Below, one piece after another: positions 43,350-51,818 of a stretch of 64,000 nucleotides of DNA. A model generated the notes under the pieces. That model saw only the letters and a list, made by a program, of their open reading frames with translations. It searched no databases and had not been told where the DNA came from. Each line of letters starts with the position of its first letter. Position 1 is the first letter of the stretch. The stretch comes from Arthrobacter russicus. GTDB lineage: Bacteria > Actinomycetota > Actinomycetes > Actinomycetales > Micrococcaceae. Position numbers and translations under genes: made by a program. Location of the stretch: the NCBI RefSeq assembly GCF_031454135.1, contig NZ_JAVDQF010000001.1, positions 3,100,001-3,164,000 on the forward strand, given 5' to 3'.

Positions 43350-43826
43350 ATGACCGCGCTCATCATCGCCGCCGCCGTCCTGCTCGCGGCACTGCTGGGT
43401 TGGCCGGTCACCGCGCTGGTGCTCCGGCTGGCCCGAGAATCCGCTGCGGCCGGAACCTTGCCCGCGACCGTTCCGGTAACCGAGGCCGCAGATAGCGCAT
43501 TGCCCGAGGACGCTCCCGCGGCGGAGGCCCCGCGCGAAGCCGCGGCACCCCGGCACCGGGAGCCGGCAACCGGGACGCCGGCAACCGTGTTGCGCGGTGG
43601 GCTGACCATCGGGATCCTCGAGCGGATCGCGGTGGTTTTCTGCATCGTCTTCGACCAACCGGTCGCCATCGCCTATGTCGTGGCCATCAAAGGCCTGGGC
43701 CGGTACCCGGAGCTGAAAGAATCGCCGGCAGCGAGCGAGCGGTTCATCATCGGAACCTTAGCCTCGCTGATCTGGGCCGCGCTGGTCGGCATCTTGGGCC
43801 GTTGGCTGATCGGGCTGGCCGGCTGA
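43350..43826 (+). CDS. Small membrane protein linked to the SatD-like gene
   Basis: The 158-residue protein has an N-terminal hydrophobic helix (LIIAAAVLLAALLGWPVTALVL) and an Ala/Pro/Glu-rich linker of about 55 residues. A C-terminal hydrophobic domain with two or three helices contains the striking motif GLGRYPEL..SPAASERFIIGTLASL. I do not recognise a named family. It starts 1 bp after the stop of the SatD-like gene, so the two are expressed together; the regulator may act with or on this membrane protein. The motif with Arg-Tyr-Pro-Glu and Glu-Arg-Phe could be used to find homologues. Confidence 0.75.
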   Translation: MTALIIAAAVLLAALLGWPVTALVLRLARESAAAGTLPATVPVTEAADSALPEDAPAAEAPREAAAPRHREPATGTPATVLRGGLTIGILERIAVVFCIVFDQPVAIAYVVAIKGLGRYPELKESPAASERFIIGTLASLIWAALVGILGRWLIGLAG

Positions 43827-43850
43827 CGCCACCCGGCCCAACAGGACAAG

Positions 43851-43871
43851 CTCAGCCTGGCTGAGTAGGGT
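43851..43871 (+). promoter_or_regulatory. Dyad and leaderless-type promoter of the YciI-like gene
   Basis: CTCAGCC-T-GGCTGAG (43851-43865) is a perfect 7-bp dyad. TAGGGT (43866-43871) follows immediately and lies 6 nt before the ATG at 43878. The dyad could be an operator in the spacer region; it could also help end transcription of the preceding gene. Confidence 0.45.
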
Positions 43872-43877
43872 GAGGGC

Positions 43878-44177
43878 ATGACTGTATTTGCGGTGGAATA
43901 TGTTTATGATCCGGATCTCGCCGAGCGGCGGGACGAATGCCGTCCTGCCCACCGGCAGTGGCTCGGCGAGCTGGTCGAAGCCGGTGTGCTGTTGGCTTCC
44001 GGACCGTATTTGGACGGCAGTGGCGGCCTTTTCGCTTTTGTCGCGGCCGATGAAGCGGAGTTGCACAAAGTGCTCGCCCAGGACCCCTTCGCGCTGCACG
44101 GCTGTGTTGCCGGGACCCGGACCACCGGATGGAATCCGGTCACCGGGTTGCTCAAGGAATACGCGCAGGGTGCTTGA
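43878..44177 (+). CDS. YciI family protein
   Basis: The 99-residue protein has the YciI/YCII alpha-beta barrel pattern: FAVEYVYDP, then RPAHRQWLGELVEAGVLLASGPYLDGSGGLFAFVA (in parts), with the conserved His near residue 24 and Asp near residue 46, and AQDPFALHGCV. YciI proteins are small enzymes or binding proteins of mostly unknown function. The start lies 6 nt after a -10 box with no ribosome binding site, suggesting a leaderless mRNA. It is part of the insertion between rip and ispG. Confidence 0.87.
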   Translation: MTVFAVEYVYDPDLAERRDECRPAHRQWLGELVEAGVLLASGPYLDGSGGLFAFVAADEAELHKVLAQDPFALHGCVAGTRTTGWNPVTGLLKEYAQGA

Positions 44178-44181
44178 AGCT

Positions 44182-44187
44182 TAGAAT
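44182..44187 (+). promoter_or_regulatory. Putative ispG promoter -10 box
   Basis: TAGAAT matches five of six bases of the -10 consensus. It would give a leader of about 55 nt before the ispG GTG, which has its own AAGGAG. It suggests that ispG is transcribed separately from rip here. Confidence 0.5.
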
Positions 44188-44249
44188 GGTGAGGTGTGCC
44201 GGCCGGCAACCGCCGGGCAAGCTGCGCACCCAGTAACAAGGAGTTCATC

Positions 44250-45425
44250 GTGACCTCGGTCAGCCTCGGAATGCCCGCAGCCCCACCGCCAGTTCTGGCA
44301 CCCCGTCGGAAGACCCGGCAGATCAAAGTCGGATCCGTGGGCGTCGGCTCGGATTCGCCGATCAGCGTCCAATCGATGACCACTACGCCGACCACCGATA
44401 TCAATGCCACACTGCAGCAGATCGCCGAACTGACCGCCTCGGGCTGCGACATCGTCCGGGTCGCCTGTCCCTCGGCGGACGACGCCGAAGCACTGCCGAT
44501 CATCGCGAAGAAATCGCAGATCCCGGTGATCGCGGACATCCACTTCCAGCCGAAGTACGTCTACGCCGCGATCGAAGCCGGCTGTGCCGCAGTCCGGGTG
44601 AATCCCGGGAACATCCGCAAGTTCGACGATCAGGTCAAAGAGATCGCCCAGGCCGCCAAGGACCACGGCACCTCGATCCGGATCGGGGTCAACGCCGGTT
44701 CCCTGGATCCCCGGCTGATGGAGAAATACGGCAAAGCCACGCCGGAGGCGCTGGTGGAATCCGCCGTGTGGGAAGCTTCATTGTTCGAAGAGCACGACTT
44801 CCACGACTTCAAGATCTCGGTCAAGCACAATGACCCGGTAGTCATGGTCCGGGCCTATGAGTTGCTCGCCGAACGCGGCGATTGGCCGCTGCACCTGGGC
44901 GTCACCGAAGCCGGGCCCGCGTTTCAGGGCACGATCAAGTCCGCGACGGCTTTCGGCGCATTGCTGTCGAAGGGCATCGGGGACACGATCCGGGTTTCGC
45001 TGTCTGCGCCGCCGGTGGAGGAAATCAAGGTCGGCAATCAGATCCTGCAGTCCTTGAACCTCCGTCCGCGCAAGTTGGAGATTGTCTCCTGCCCCTCCTG
45101 CGGCCGCGCCCAAGTCGACGTCTACACCCTCGCCGAGCAGGTCACCGCCGGATTGGAAGGCATGGAAATCCCGCTGCGGGTAGCCGTCATGGGATGCGTC
45201 GTGAATGGTCCGGGGGAAGCCCGGGAAGCAGATTTGGGTGTAGCCTCAGGCAACGGCAAGGGCCAGATTTTCGTCAAGGGCGAAGTGATCAAAACCGTGC
45301 CGGAAGACCAGATCGTGGAGACCCTGATCGAAGAAGCGATGCGGATCGCCGAGGAGATAGAAGAAATGGGGGGCGCCGATGGCCAGAACGGCAGCAAAGG
45401 CAGCCCCGTGGTCAGCGTCTCCTGA
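44250..45425 (+). CDS. ispG: 4-hydroxy-3-methylbut-2-enyl diphosphate synthase
   Basis: IspG (GcpE) converts MEcPP to HMBPP in the MEP pathway using a [4Fe-4S] cluster. The 391-residue protein shows the TIM-barrel start ([21 protein letters not shown]), [22 protein letters not shown] and the cluster ligands Cys 281, Cys 284 (SCPSCGR) and Cys 316 ([10 protein letters not shown]). The start is GTG 44250, preceded by AAGGAG. The C-terminal tail overlaps the GNAT gene by 47 bp. It works in the same pathway as dxr, 4 kb upstream. Confidence 0.97.
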   Translation: MTSVSLGMPAAPPPVLAPRRKTRQIKVGSVGVGSDSPISVQSMTTTPTTDINATLQQIAELTASGCDIVRVACPSADDAEALPIIAKKSQIPVIADIHFQPKYVYAAIEAGCAAVRVNPGNIRKFDDQVKEIAQAAKDHGTSIRIGVNAGSLDPRLMEKYGKATPEALVESAVWEASLFEEHDFHDFKISVKHNDPVVMVRAYELLAERGDWPLHLGVTEAGPAFQGTIKSATAFGALLSKGIGDTIRVSLSAPPVEEIKVGNQILQSLNLRPRKLEIVSCPSCGRAQVDVYTLAEQVTAGLEGMEIPLRVAVMGCVVNGPGEAREADLGVASGNGKGQIFVKGEVIKTVPEDQIVETLIEEAMRIAEEIEEMGGADGQNGSKGSPVVSVS

Positions 45426-46272
45426 GCCGGCCCGTGCGAGCAGCGGGCCGCTGAGGGTACTGGCGCACGAGGACACCGCCGAACTGCAACGTTTGGTGGC
45501 CCGGGATCCGATTGCCAACATCTACTTGGCTGCCCATTTGGAACAGCACGGCACCGCCGCTCCGGTGATCCTCGGTACCCAGATCCTCGGTTATGACGAC
45601 GGCGGACTCCGGGCGGCCTGCTGGGTCGGCGCCAATGTGATCCCGGCCGGCGTCGACGAAGCCACCGCACCGGCCTTCGGCGAATATCTGGCGGCGAGCG
45701 GCCGACGGCACGCCAGCATTTACGGGTCCGCCGCAGCAGTGCTGGGCATCTTCGCCGAAATGGAGCGCCGCGGGGTGCCGGCGAAGGAAGTCCGGGCCAA
45801 CCAGCCGCTGCTGGCGATCAGCTCGGAGCCGTTGATCGAACCGGACCGCCGCCTCCGGCCCAGCCGGATGTCCGAGTTCGATCAGATCCTGCCGGCTGCG
45901 GTAGCGATGTTCGAAGAAGAAGTCGGGTATTCGCCGTACAGCGGTGGCGAGGAGTTTTACCGGCGCAGGGTTGCCAGCTTGATTCGGAACGGGCATTCGC
46001 TCAGCAGCCTGGACGAATGCGGCGAAGTGATTTTCAAAGCCGACCTCGGCGTGCTCAGCCGGCAGGCGAGCCAGGTGCAAGGGGTTTGGCTGCGGCCGGA
46101 GGACCGCGGTCGGGGATTGAGTGCCGGCTACATGGCCGCGGTGGTGCAGTTGGCCAGGAAGCAGGCGCCGGTGGTGAGTCTCTATGTCAACGATTACAAC
46201 GCCCGGGCCCGGGCGAGTTACGAGCGGGTCGGATTCGAACAAATCGGCAGCTACGCGACAGTGCTTTTCTGA
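45379..46272 (+). CDS. GNAT-family N-acetyltransferase (DUF4081-type N-domain)
   Basis: A 297-residue protein with an N-terminal DUF4081-like domain ([16 protein letters not shown]-like stretch, here [17 protein letters not shown]) and a C-terminal GNAT fold ([28 protein letters not shown], then [24 protein letters not shown]). The acetyl-CoA loop RGRGLSAGY is intact. A gene of this type follows ispG in mycobacteria as well (the Rv2867c position), so the linkage is old. The 47-bp overlap with ispG shows coupling. The substrate is unknown. Confidence 0.9.
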   Translation: MARTAAKAAPWSASPEPARASSGPLRVLAHEDTAELQRLVARDPIANIYLAAHLEQHGTAAPVILGTQILGYDDGGLRAACWVGANVIPAGVDEATAPAFGEYLAASGRRHASIYGSAAAVLGIFAEMERRGVPAKEVRANQPLLAISSEPLIEPDRRLRPSRMSEFDQILPAAVAMFEEEVGYSPYSGGEEFYRRRVASLIRNGHSLSSLDECGEVIFKADLGVLSRQASQVQGVWLRPEDRGRGLSAGYMAAVVQLARKQAPVVSLYVNDYNARARASYERVGFEQIGSYATVLF

Positions 46273-46310
46273 GCTTCCCGGTGGCTGCTGCCGGGTCCGT
46301 CGAGGTCGGT

Positions 46311-46586
46311 TCAGCGGTTGCTGGTCTGTTGTTGCGCGGCGGCTTGGTCCCGCAGTTTCCGGGAAGCGGCGCTGAGCAACTCGGCGCCGGAGGCCAGGGT
46401 GGGCGCGTGCGACGAGTTCCAGGCATGCCGGAAGAAGAATGCATCCGGGCCGCGCCAGGGCAAGTCGCCATTGACCACGGTGCCCAGCGTCGAACGGGTC
46501 TGCCGGATCAGTTCGGCGTGCTCTTCCATTTCCTTGGCGAGCCGGGCCAAATCGACCGGATCGGCGCCCAGGAAACCGCCTTCCAT
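46311..46586 (-). CDS. WXG100-like small protein
   Basis: The 91-residue helical protein has features of WXG100/ESX-type proteins: an alpha helix, a central turn with the W-R-G triplet (LPWRGPDAFFFRHAW) and a second helix (HAPTLASGAELLSAASRKLRDQAAAQ). WXG100 proteins are usually secreted by type VII systems or act as partners of toxins. No EccC, EsxB-like or toxin gene is adjacent, so it looks like an orphan. It is convergent with the GNAT gene and about 60 bp downstream of the TetR gene on the same strand. The start has no clear ribosome binding site. Confidence 0.75.
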   Translation of the reverse strand: MEGGFLGADPVDLARLAKEMEEHAELIRQTRSTLGTVVNGDLPWRGPDAFFFRHAWNSSHAPTLASGAELLSAASRKLRDQAAAQQQTSNR

Positions 46587-46645
46587 CTGTGCGCCCCTCT
46601 GTGCTCGCCCGGCCGGTGGACCCCGAGCCGGTATTCCCAGAATAG

Positions 46646-47293
46646 TCAGGCAGCCGGAGATGTCGATGGGGAGTTCTGCCCATCGACATCTCCGGTCAGA
46701 TACCGTTGCAGCGTCGGGGCGACCCAGCGGATGATCTGCTCGCTCCCGACGGAAGCCAGCGGCTCGATGCGCAGCAGGTGCCGGGCGTGCAGCAAGCCGA
46801 GCACCTGGCTCACCAGCAGCGAACCGCGGAGCTCCCGCTCATCCTCGGGGTAGTCCAGGCCGGCCAGTGCCCGGGGCAGAATCAACCTGGTCAGCACTTG
46901 GCGCAGCAGCGCGGCCTGGGCGTCCGAGTTCAACGCGGAGCGGACCATTGCGAGCATCGCGGTCCGGGCCGGGGAATCCCACAGGTCCAGGATGGTCCGC
47001 AGGATGACTTCGGCGCGTTGCTCCACCGGAGTTCCGGCCAGATGCCCCAGAACTTTGGCCGGGTCCATCGGCAAGGCCACGCAAGCCGCGAACAATTCGT
47101 CTTTGGAACCGAAATAATGGTGGACCAAGGCGGCGTCCACGCCGGCGTCGCGGGCGATCTGGCGCAGGCTCACGGCGTCGAAACCCTCCTGCGCAAAACG
47201 GATTCTGGCGGCTTCCAGAATCAGATCCTTGGTGTCCGTGCCGCCTGATCGCCGGCCACGCCGCGGCCGGAGGCCGTTGGAATCACCGGTCAT
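46646..47293 (-). CDS. TetR-family regulator
   Basis: The 215-residue regulator has an HTH (KDLILEAARIRFAQEGFDAVSLRQIARDAGV, then DAALVHHYFGSKDELF) and a C-terminal domain of the TetR_C_17/31 kind (VEQRAEVILRTILDLWDSPA). The start at ATG 47293 follows AGGGAGG on the minus strand. The putative operator TTCATCAG-TTGGTGAA lies 15 bp upstream. Its last 17 codons are written in a perfect inverted repeat that probably doubles as a terminator. Targets are unknown; the nearest genes on the same strand are the WXG100-like gene downstream and padR upstream. Confidence 0.88.
   Translation of the reverse strand: MTGDSNGLRPRRGRRSGGTDTKDLILEAARIRFAQEGFDAVSLRQIARDAGVDAALVHHYFGSKDELFAACVALPMDPAKVLGHLAGTPVEQRAEVILRTILDLWDSPARTAMLAMVRSALNSDAQAALLRQVLTRLILPRALAGLDYPEDERELRGSLLVSQVLGLLHARHLLRIEPLASVGSEQIIRWVAPTLQRYLTGDVDGQNSPSTSPAA
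46654..46695. repeat. 17-bp perfect palindrome inside the 3' end of the TetR gene
   Basis: CCGGAGATGTCGATGGG (46654-46670) and CCCATCGACATCTCCGG (46679-46695) are perfect inverted repeats with an 8-nt loop. It lies within the last codons of the TetR gene and can serve as its terminator. Other palindromes in this window sit outside genes, so this one may have been inserted into, and extended, the reading frame. Confidence 0.75.
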
Positions 47294-47307
47294 CGAGGCC
47301 TCCCTAA

Positions 47308-47323
47308 TTCATCAGTTGGTGAA
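47308..47323. promoter_or_regulatory. Putative operator of the TetR gene
   Basis: TTCATCAG-TTGGTGAA is a 16-bp dyad with 6 of 8 paired positions, 15 bp before the TetR start and overlapping its promoter zone. The size and position fit an autoregulated TetR gene. Confidence 0.45.
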
Positions 47324-47387
47324 ATAAAGATAGGCGGTCGCCTCGCAGGCTGTCCAGCAAGTGTGCCGGCCGGTTACCCGGCGTACT

Positions 47388-48014
47388 TCAGAACGTGCGG
47401 TTGCCCCAAATCGGATCGTGTTCCGGCGGGGTCCAAACCGGCGGCTCGCCGCGGAAAGAATACGCGCCTGACCGGAGCCTGCCGAGGATTCCGGTGGTCC
47501 AGTCCAGATTGCCGCGGACCTGCGACGCCAGAAAATGGAACTGCTCCACGACGTGCGGCGGGGCTACCGGTCCGGTCTCGGCGAAGTCGCGGACTGCGGC
47601 GTGCAGGGAATCCGACTCGGCGGCCAAAGCCGCCTGCCGCTGCTCGAAGAGCTCGATGACTTCCGCCCGCTCCAAAAAGGGCAGGAATCCGATTCCGGAC
47701 ATCGTGGTGGCGATCGACGGGGACCCGACGTCGGTGATCGAGCGTTTCACCAGCCGTTCGAATTCAGCGATTCCGTCCGGCGTCGTCCGATAGGAAGTTT
47801 TCGCGGCGGAGCCGGCAGCTTCGGTCGTCGAGACGACGTGCAGCAGGCCGTCCTTGCTGAGCGTGCGCAGCGTCGAGTAGATCGACCCCGGCTTCACATT
47901 GGCCCACTGGTCCACGCGCCAGGAGTTCAGTTCCTGCAGCAGCAAATAGCCGTGGGCCGGCTCGAAAATGCGCACCACGCCGAGCACGAGCAATCGCGTG
48001 GCGTACGGGGTCAT
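47388..48014 (-). CDS. PadR-family transcriptional regulator
   Basis: The 208-residue protein has the PadR winged helix at its N-terminus (LLVLGVVRIFEPAHGYLLLQELNSW, VKPGSIYSTLRTLSKDGLL) and a C-terminal helical domain similar to Vir_act_alpha_C (LFEQRQAALAAESDSLHAAVRDF). PadR proteins often control efflux or stress genes. Divergent neighbour: proS, which is probably not its target. TAAACT (48021-48026, minus strand) lies 6 nt before the ATG, a leaderless-type promoter. Confidence 0.88.
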   Translation of the reverse strand: MTPYATRLLVLGVVRIFEPAHGYLLLQELNSWRVDQWANVKPGSIYSTLRTLSKDGLLHVVSTTEAAGSAAKTSYRTTPDGIAEFERLVKRSITDVGSPSIATTMSGIGFLPFLERAEVIELFEQRQAALAAESDSLHAAVRDFAETGPVAPPHVVEQFHFLASQVRGNLDWTTGILGRLRSGAYSFRGEPPVWTPPEHDPIWGNRTF

Positions 48015-48057
48015 GCCTCGAGTTTAGGACACGGTCCCTGTGCAGACTCTTTGCGGG

Positions 48058-48063
48058 TAGATT
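48058..48063 (+). promoter_or_regulatory. Putative proS promoter -10 box
   Basis: TAGATT precedes proS by 53 bp. The leader ends in AAGGGAG, 7 nt before the GTG. I saw no T-box or other riboswitch in the leader, although aminoacyl-tRNA synthetase genes sometimes have them. Confidence 0.4.
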
Positions 48064-48116
48064 AGTATTGACTTTTCGACCCTCTTCTTTCGGACTTCCA
48101 GAAGGGAGCCACCCGC

Positions 48117-49937
48117 GTGGTTCTTCGACTTTCCACCCTGTTCCTGCGCACCTTGCGGGAAGATCCGGTCGACGCCGAGATCGCCAGCCACAAACTCATG
48201 GTCCGCGCCGGCTATATCCGCCGGGCCGCGCCGGGAATCTACTCCTGGTTGCCGTTGGGTTTGCGGGTCCTGGCCAAGGTCGAGACCATCATCCGGGAAG
48301 AAATGGCCGCGATCGGTTCGCAGGAAGTCCACTTCCCGGCGTTGCTGCCGCGGGAACCCTATGAGGCGACCAACCGCTGGACTGAGTACGGGGACGGGAT
48401 TTTCCGGCTCAAGGACCGCAAGGACAATGATTACCTGCTCGCGCCCACGCACGAGGAGATGTTCACCTTGTTGGTGAAGGACCTTTACAGTTCCTACAAA
48501 GACTTGCCGGTGAGCCTTTTCCAGATCCAGACCAAGTACCGCGACGAGGCCCGTCCGCGGGCCGGGCTGATGCGCGGCCGCGAGTTCATCATGAAGGATT
48601 CCTACTCCTTCGACATCGACGACGCCGACCTGGCGCTGAGCTACGAAGCCCACCGGGCCGCTTACTTCAGGATCTTCGAGCGGCTGGGCTTGGAAGTCGT
48701 CGCGGTCAAGGCCACCGCGGGCGCGATGGGCGGGTCCAAGAGCGAGGAATTCCTGCACCCGACACCGGTGGGCGAAGACACTTACGTCCGCTCTGCCGGT
48801 GGTTATGCGGCCAACGTCGAAGCCGTGACCACGGCGGTTCCGGCGGAACTCGACTTCAGCGATTTCGCTGCCGCGGAAGTGCACGACACCCCGGATACGC
48901 CCACCATCGAAACCTTGGTCGCGGCGGCCAATGCGAGCCAGCCGCGGGAAGGCACGCCGTGGACCGCGGCAGACACGCTCAAGAACGTGGTGCTCGCGGT
49001 GGATCTGCCCGCAGTGGGCGAGAAGAAGGCCGAACGGCGGCTCCTGGTGATCGGCGTGCCCGGCGACCGGGGGGTCGACTTGAAACGGATCGAAGCGAAC
49101 CTCGCCGGGCACCTCGGCTTCGGCGGCGAAGTCGAGGTCGAGCCTGCCACGGAAGCGGACCTCAAGCAGAACCCGCTCCTGGTCAAGGGCTACATCGGCC
49201 CCGGCCTCTCCTTGGCGGCACCGGTGTTGGGCTCCGAGGGCAGCAGCAAGCTGCTTTACCTGGTCGACCCGCGCGTCGTTTCCGGCACCCGCTGGATCAC
49301 CGGGGCGAACCAAGCGGGCAAACACGTCTTCGGGCTGGTCGCGGGCCGCGACTTCGGTTGGGACGGGGTGATCGAAGCCGTGGAGATCCGGCCCGGCGAC
49401 GCGGCTCCGGACGGCTCGGGTCCGTTGGAACTCGCCCGTGGCGTCGAAATGGGCCATGTCTTCCAGCTGGGCCGCCGGTACGCGGAGATCTTCGACCTCA
49501 AGGTACTCGACCAGAACGGCAAGCAGGTCGTGGTGACCATGGGTTCCTACGGCGTCGGGGTGACCCGCGCGGTGGCTGCGATCGCCGAGGGCAACAATGA
49601 CGATCGTGGTCTGATCTGGCCCAAAGCCGTCGCCCCGGCCGACGTGCACGTAGTAGCGGTCGGACGGGACCAGGAGGTCTTCGACGCCGCTGAGAAGCTG
49701 GCCGCGGACCTGGAGTCCGCGGGCCTCGAAGTGATCCTGGACGATCGGCAGAAGGTCTCGCCCGGCGTCAAGTTCGGCGATGCGGAACTCGTCGGCGTGC
49801 CGATCATCCTCGCGGTGGGCCGCGGCTTGGCCGAAGGCCTCGTCGAACTCAAAAACCGACGCACGGGCGAGCCGGCGAACATCCCGGTCGATGCGGCGGT
49901 GGCCCAGGTACTCGCCTTGCGCGAGACCCTGGTCTGA
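48117..49937 (+). CDS. proS: Prolyl-tRNA synthetase
   Basis: ProRS charges tRNA-Pro. The 606-residue enzyme is the bacterial type with the class II core motifs ([41 protein letters not shown], motif 2; [19 protein letters not shown], motif 3). The editing insertion domain (INS) lies between motifs 2 and 3, about residues 230-400 ([10 protein letters not shown]). The anticodon-binding domain follows ([25 protein letters not shown]). GTG 48117 is preceded by AAGGGAG. The TSUP gene follows after 17 bp. Confidence 0.97.
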   Translation: MVLRLSTLFLRTLREDPVDAEIASHKLMVRAGYIRRAAPGIYSWLPLGLRVLAKVETIIREEMAAIGSQEVHFPALLPREPYEATNRWTEYGDGIFRLKDRKDNDYLLAPTHEEMFTLLVKDLYSSYKDLPVSLFQIQTKYRDEARPRAGLMRGREFIMKDSYSFDIDDADLALSYEAHRAAYFRIFERLGLEVVAVKATAGAMGGSKSEEFLHPTPVGEDTYVRSAGGYAANVEAVTTAVPAELDFSDFAAAEVHDTPDTPTIETLVAAANASQPREGTPWTAADTLKNVVLAVDLPAVGEKKAERRLLVIGVPGDRGVDLKRIEANLAGHLGFGGEVEVEPATEADLKQNPLLVKGYIGPGLSLAAPVLGSEGSSKLLYLVDPRVVSGTRWITGANQAGKHVFGLVAGRDFGWDGVIEAVEIRPGDAAPDGSGPLELARGVEMGHVFQLGRRYAEIFDLKVLDQNGKQVVVTMGSYGVGVTRAVAAIAEGNNDDRGLIWPKAVAPADVHVVAVGRDQEVFDAAEKLAADLESAGLEVILDDRQKVSPGVKFGDAELVGVPIILAVGRGLAEGLVELKNRRTGEPANIPVDAAVAQVLALRETLV

Positions 49938-49954
49938 GCCTGCCCGTCGTCGGA

Positions 49955-50758
49955 ATGCTTTCCGGATTCGAGGACATTTCGGTTCTGACCGTCCTGCTGA
50001 TCATCGTCGCCGGATTCGCCGCGGGCTGGATCGACGCCGTGGTGGGCGGCGGCGGGCTGATCCAGTTGCCGGCCATGCTGCTGTTGCCCGGGATCACGCC
50101 GATCCAAGCTTTGGCGACCAATAAAATGGGCTCCATTTTCGGCACCGCGACCAGCTCCGTGACCTATTACCGAAGGGTCAAGCCGGATCTGCGGACCGCG
50201 ATCCCGATGGCGCTGATCGCCTTGGCCGGCAGCTTCGGCGGGGCCCTGTTGGCCGCGAATCTGCCGCAATCGGTGTTCAAACCGATCATCGTCGTGGCGC
50301 TGATCGCGGTGGCGGTCTTCACTGCGGTCAAGCCCAATGTCGGCGAATTGACCGCATTGCGGCACAGCGGGCGGCGGCATTACCTGGTGGCCTGCCTGAT
50401 CGGTGCGGTGATCGGTTTTTACGACGGATTGATCGGCCCGGGAACCGGTTCCTTCTTGATCATCGCTTTGGTCACCGCCATGGGGTACGCGTTTTTGGAA
50501 GCCAGTGCCAAGGCGAAAATCGTCAATTTGGCCACCAACGCCGGCGCGCTGCTGTTCTTCCTGCCGCACGGCTCGTTGCTGTGGGGCGTCGGGCTGGTGC
50601 TGGGACTGTCTAATATGGCCGGCGGCTACCTCGGCGCGCGGATGGCGGTGGCGAAGGGGAGCAAGTTCATCCGACTGGTGTTCCTGGCCGTGGTGGCGGT
50701 ATTGATCGTCAAGCTCGGCTGGGACGTCTGGCAGGAAAACGTCCTGCAGGCCCGCTGA
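49955..50758 (+). CDS. TSUP-family sulfite/anion exporter (TauE/SafE)
   Basis: The 267-residue membrane protein has the TSUP signature AGFAAGWIDAVVGGGGLIQLPAMLL, NKMGSIFGTATSSVTYYRRV, GFYDGLIGPGTGSFLIIALV and about eight hydrophobic segments. Members export sulfite, sulfoacetate or related anions, or take up others. No clear ribosome binding site precedes the ATG, so translation is likely coupled to proS, 17 bp upstream. It converges on the kinase gene, with the palindrome GCCGGTACCGGC between them. Confidence 0.88.
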   Translation: MLSGFEDISVLTVLLIIVAGFAAGWIDAVVGGGGLIQLPAMLLLPGITPIQALATNKMGSIFGTATSSVTYYRRVKPDLRTAIPMALIALAGSFGGALLAANLPQSVFKPIIVVALIAVAVFTAVKPNVGELTALRHSGRRHYLVACLIGAVIGFYDGLIGPGTGSFLIIALVTAMGYAFLEASAKAKIVNLATNAGALLFFLPHGSLLWGVGLVLGLSNMAGGYLGARMAVAKGSKFIRLVFLAVVAVLIVKLGWDVWQENVLQAR

Positions 50759-50819
50759 GCCCGGTTGGCTCCGTGCGGTGCGCCGGTACCGGCCGCGTTT
50801 TGCCAATCGGAACAGTGGT

Positions 50820-51818
50820 TCAGAGAATTTCCAAGCCGTGCGGATGCGGCAGCCCGGGCAGGGTCGAGCCGGCGAGGGTACTGGCAATCCACAACGTGCG
50901 GTGCAGGTCCTTCTCGTGGTTCGGCTTGGCGGCGAACCAGAGCGCATCTTCGACTTCGCGCAAGATCGTCCACTCCCGGGCGATCTCCGGGTCCAGCCCA
51001 GCGGCCGCGCAGAGCCGGTGCAACCGGTCCAGCAGGGCGAGTTCCGGGTTCTGTGCCGCATAATCACGCAGACGGTTGCTGAGCATCGGTCCTACCGCAT
51101 ATTCGGCTTCGCCCAGGATCCCTTGCGGATCGATCACCAGGAAATCCTCGGGTTCCCATCCCGTGGTGCCCGGCTTGGCCAGGATGTTCATCCCGTGCAT
51201 GTCGCCGTGCACCAGAACATCGTTGGCCTCCCGCCGCCCGACCGAACCCCGGGTCTGGCAGACTTCCAGGGCGGCCTCGAGCAGCCAGCGCGGAAACGGT
51301 TCGCCCAGCCGGTCCCATTCGGCCGGCAGCTCATCGCTCCAGTGCTCGGCGCGTTCCGCCAACGACGGCAGACTGGCCCAACCGGGGCGGTCATCGGGCC
51401 GGATCGATAAATCGCGGAGCAAGGCACCCCAGACCCGAACCGCTTCATCCGGGGGCGCGGCCTGCAGCCAGCGCGCGGCGTCGAGCCGCTCGAGCAGCAA
51501 GGCGAAGTCGGCTTCGTCATGGTCCAGAAGCCGGACCGCGCCGACCCCGTTCCACAGCCTCAGGGTCGCTGCTTCGTGCGCGATGTCTTCGTAGGGAAAA
51601 GTTATCTTTAGCACCGCGGCCGTGCCATCGCCGGTGCGCACCGGTATTGCGATGCCGCTGAAGCCGTTCCAAGGCTCTTGGCCGGGGTGCAGATCCACGC
51701 GCAGCTGCCAGCGTTCCAAGGCATCCTGGATCAGTTGTGGCAGCCGGGCAAGCCAGGCCCGCCGCTCGGCGGAATCGCTGTACCGGCGGACCAGATCGGC
51801 TGGCAGCGGGACGGTCAT
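50820..51818 (-). CDS. APH(6)-like phosphotransferase
   Basis: The 332-residue protein belongs to the aminoglycoside/hydroxyurea kinase family. The catalytic loop is VLVHGDMHGMNIL (His-Gly-Asp at 204-206) and the metal site reads VIDPQG (about 229-233), as in APH(6)-type streptomycin 6-kinases rather than the DxD/DFG form of other APH enzymes. The ATP-binding Lys is in TAAVLKITFP. A chromosomal copy in a soil actinobacterium need not confer drug resistance. Its ATG overlaps the stop of the DUF4439 gene by 4 bp, so the pair is coupled. Confidence 0.88.
   Translation of the reverse strand: MTVPLPADLVRRYSDSAERRAWLARLPQLIQDALERWQLRVDLHPGQEPWNGFSGIAIPVRTGDGTAAVLKITFPYEDIAHEAATLRLWNGVGAVRLLDHDEADFALLLERLDAARWLQAAPPDEAVRVWGALLRDLSIRPDDRPGWASLPSLAERAEHWSDELPAEWDRLGEPFPRWLLEAALEVCQTRGSVGRREANDVLVHGDMHGMNILAKPGTTGWEPEDFLVIDPQGILGEAEYAVGPMLSNRLRDYAAQNPELALLDRLHRLCAAAGLDPEIAREWTILREVEDALWFAAKPNHEKDLHRTLWIASTLAGSTLPGLPHPHGLEIL

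Noticed and set aside
48015-48116. T-box riboswitch upstream of proS
   Set aside because: The leader is too short and lacks the T-box sequence and a terminator/antiterminator pair.
50820-51818. Acquired streptomycin-resistance cassette
   Set aside because: Base composition matches the neighbourhood, no integron or mobile element is near, and the gene is coupled to a DUF4439 gene.
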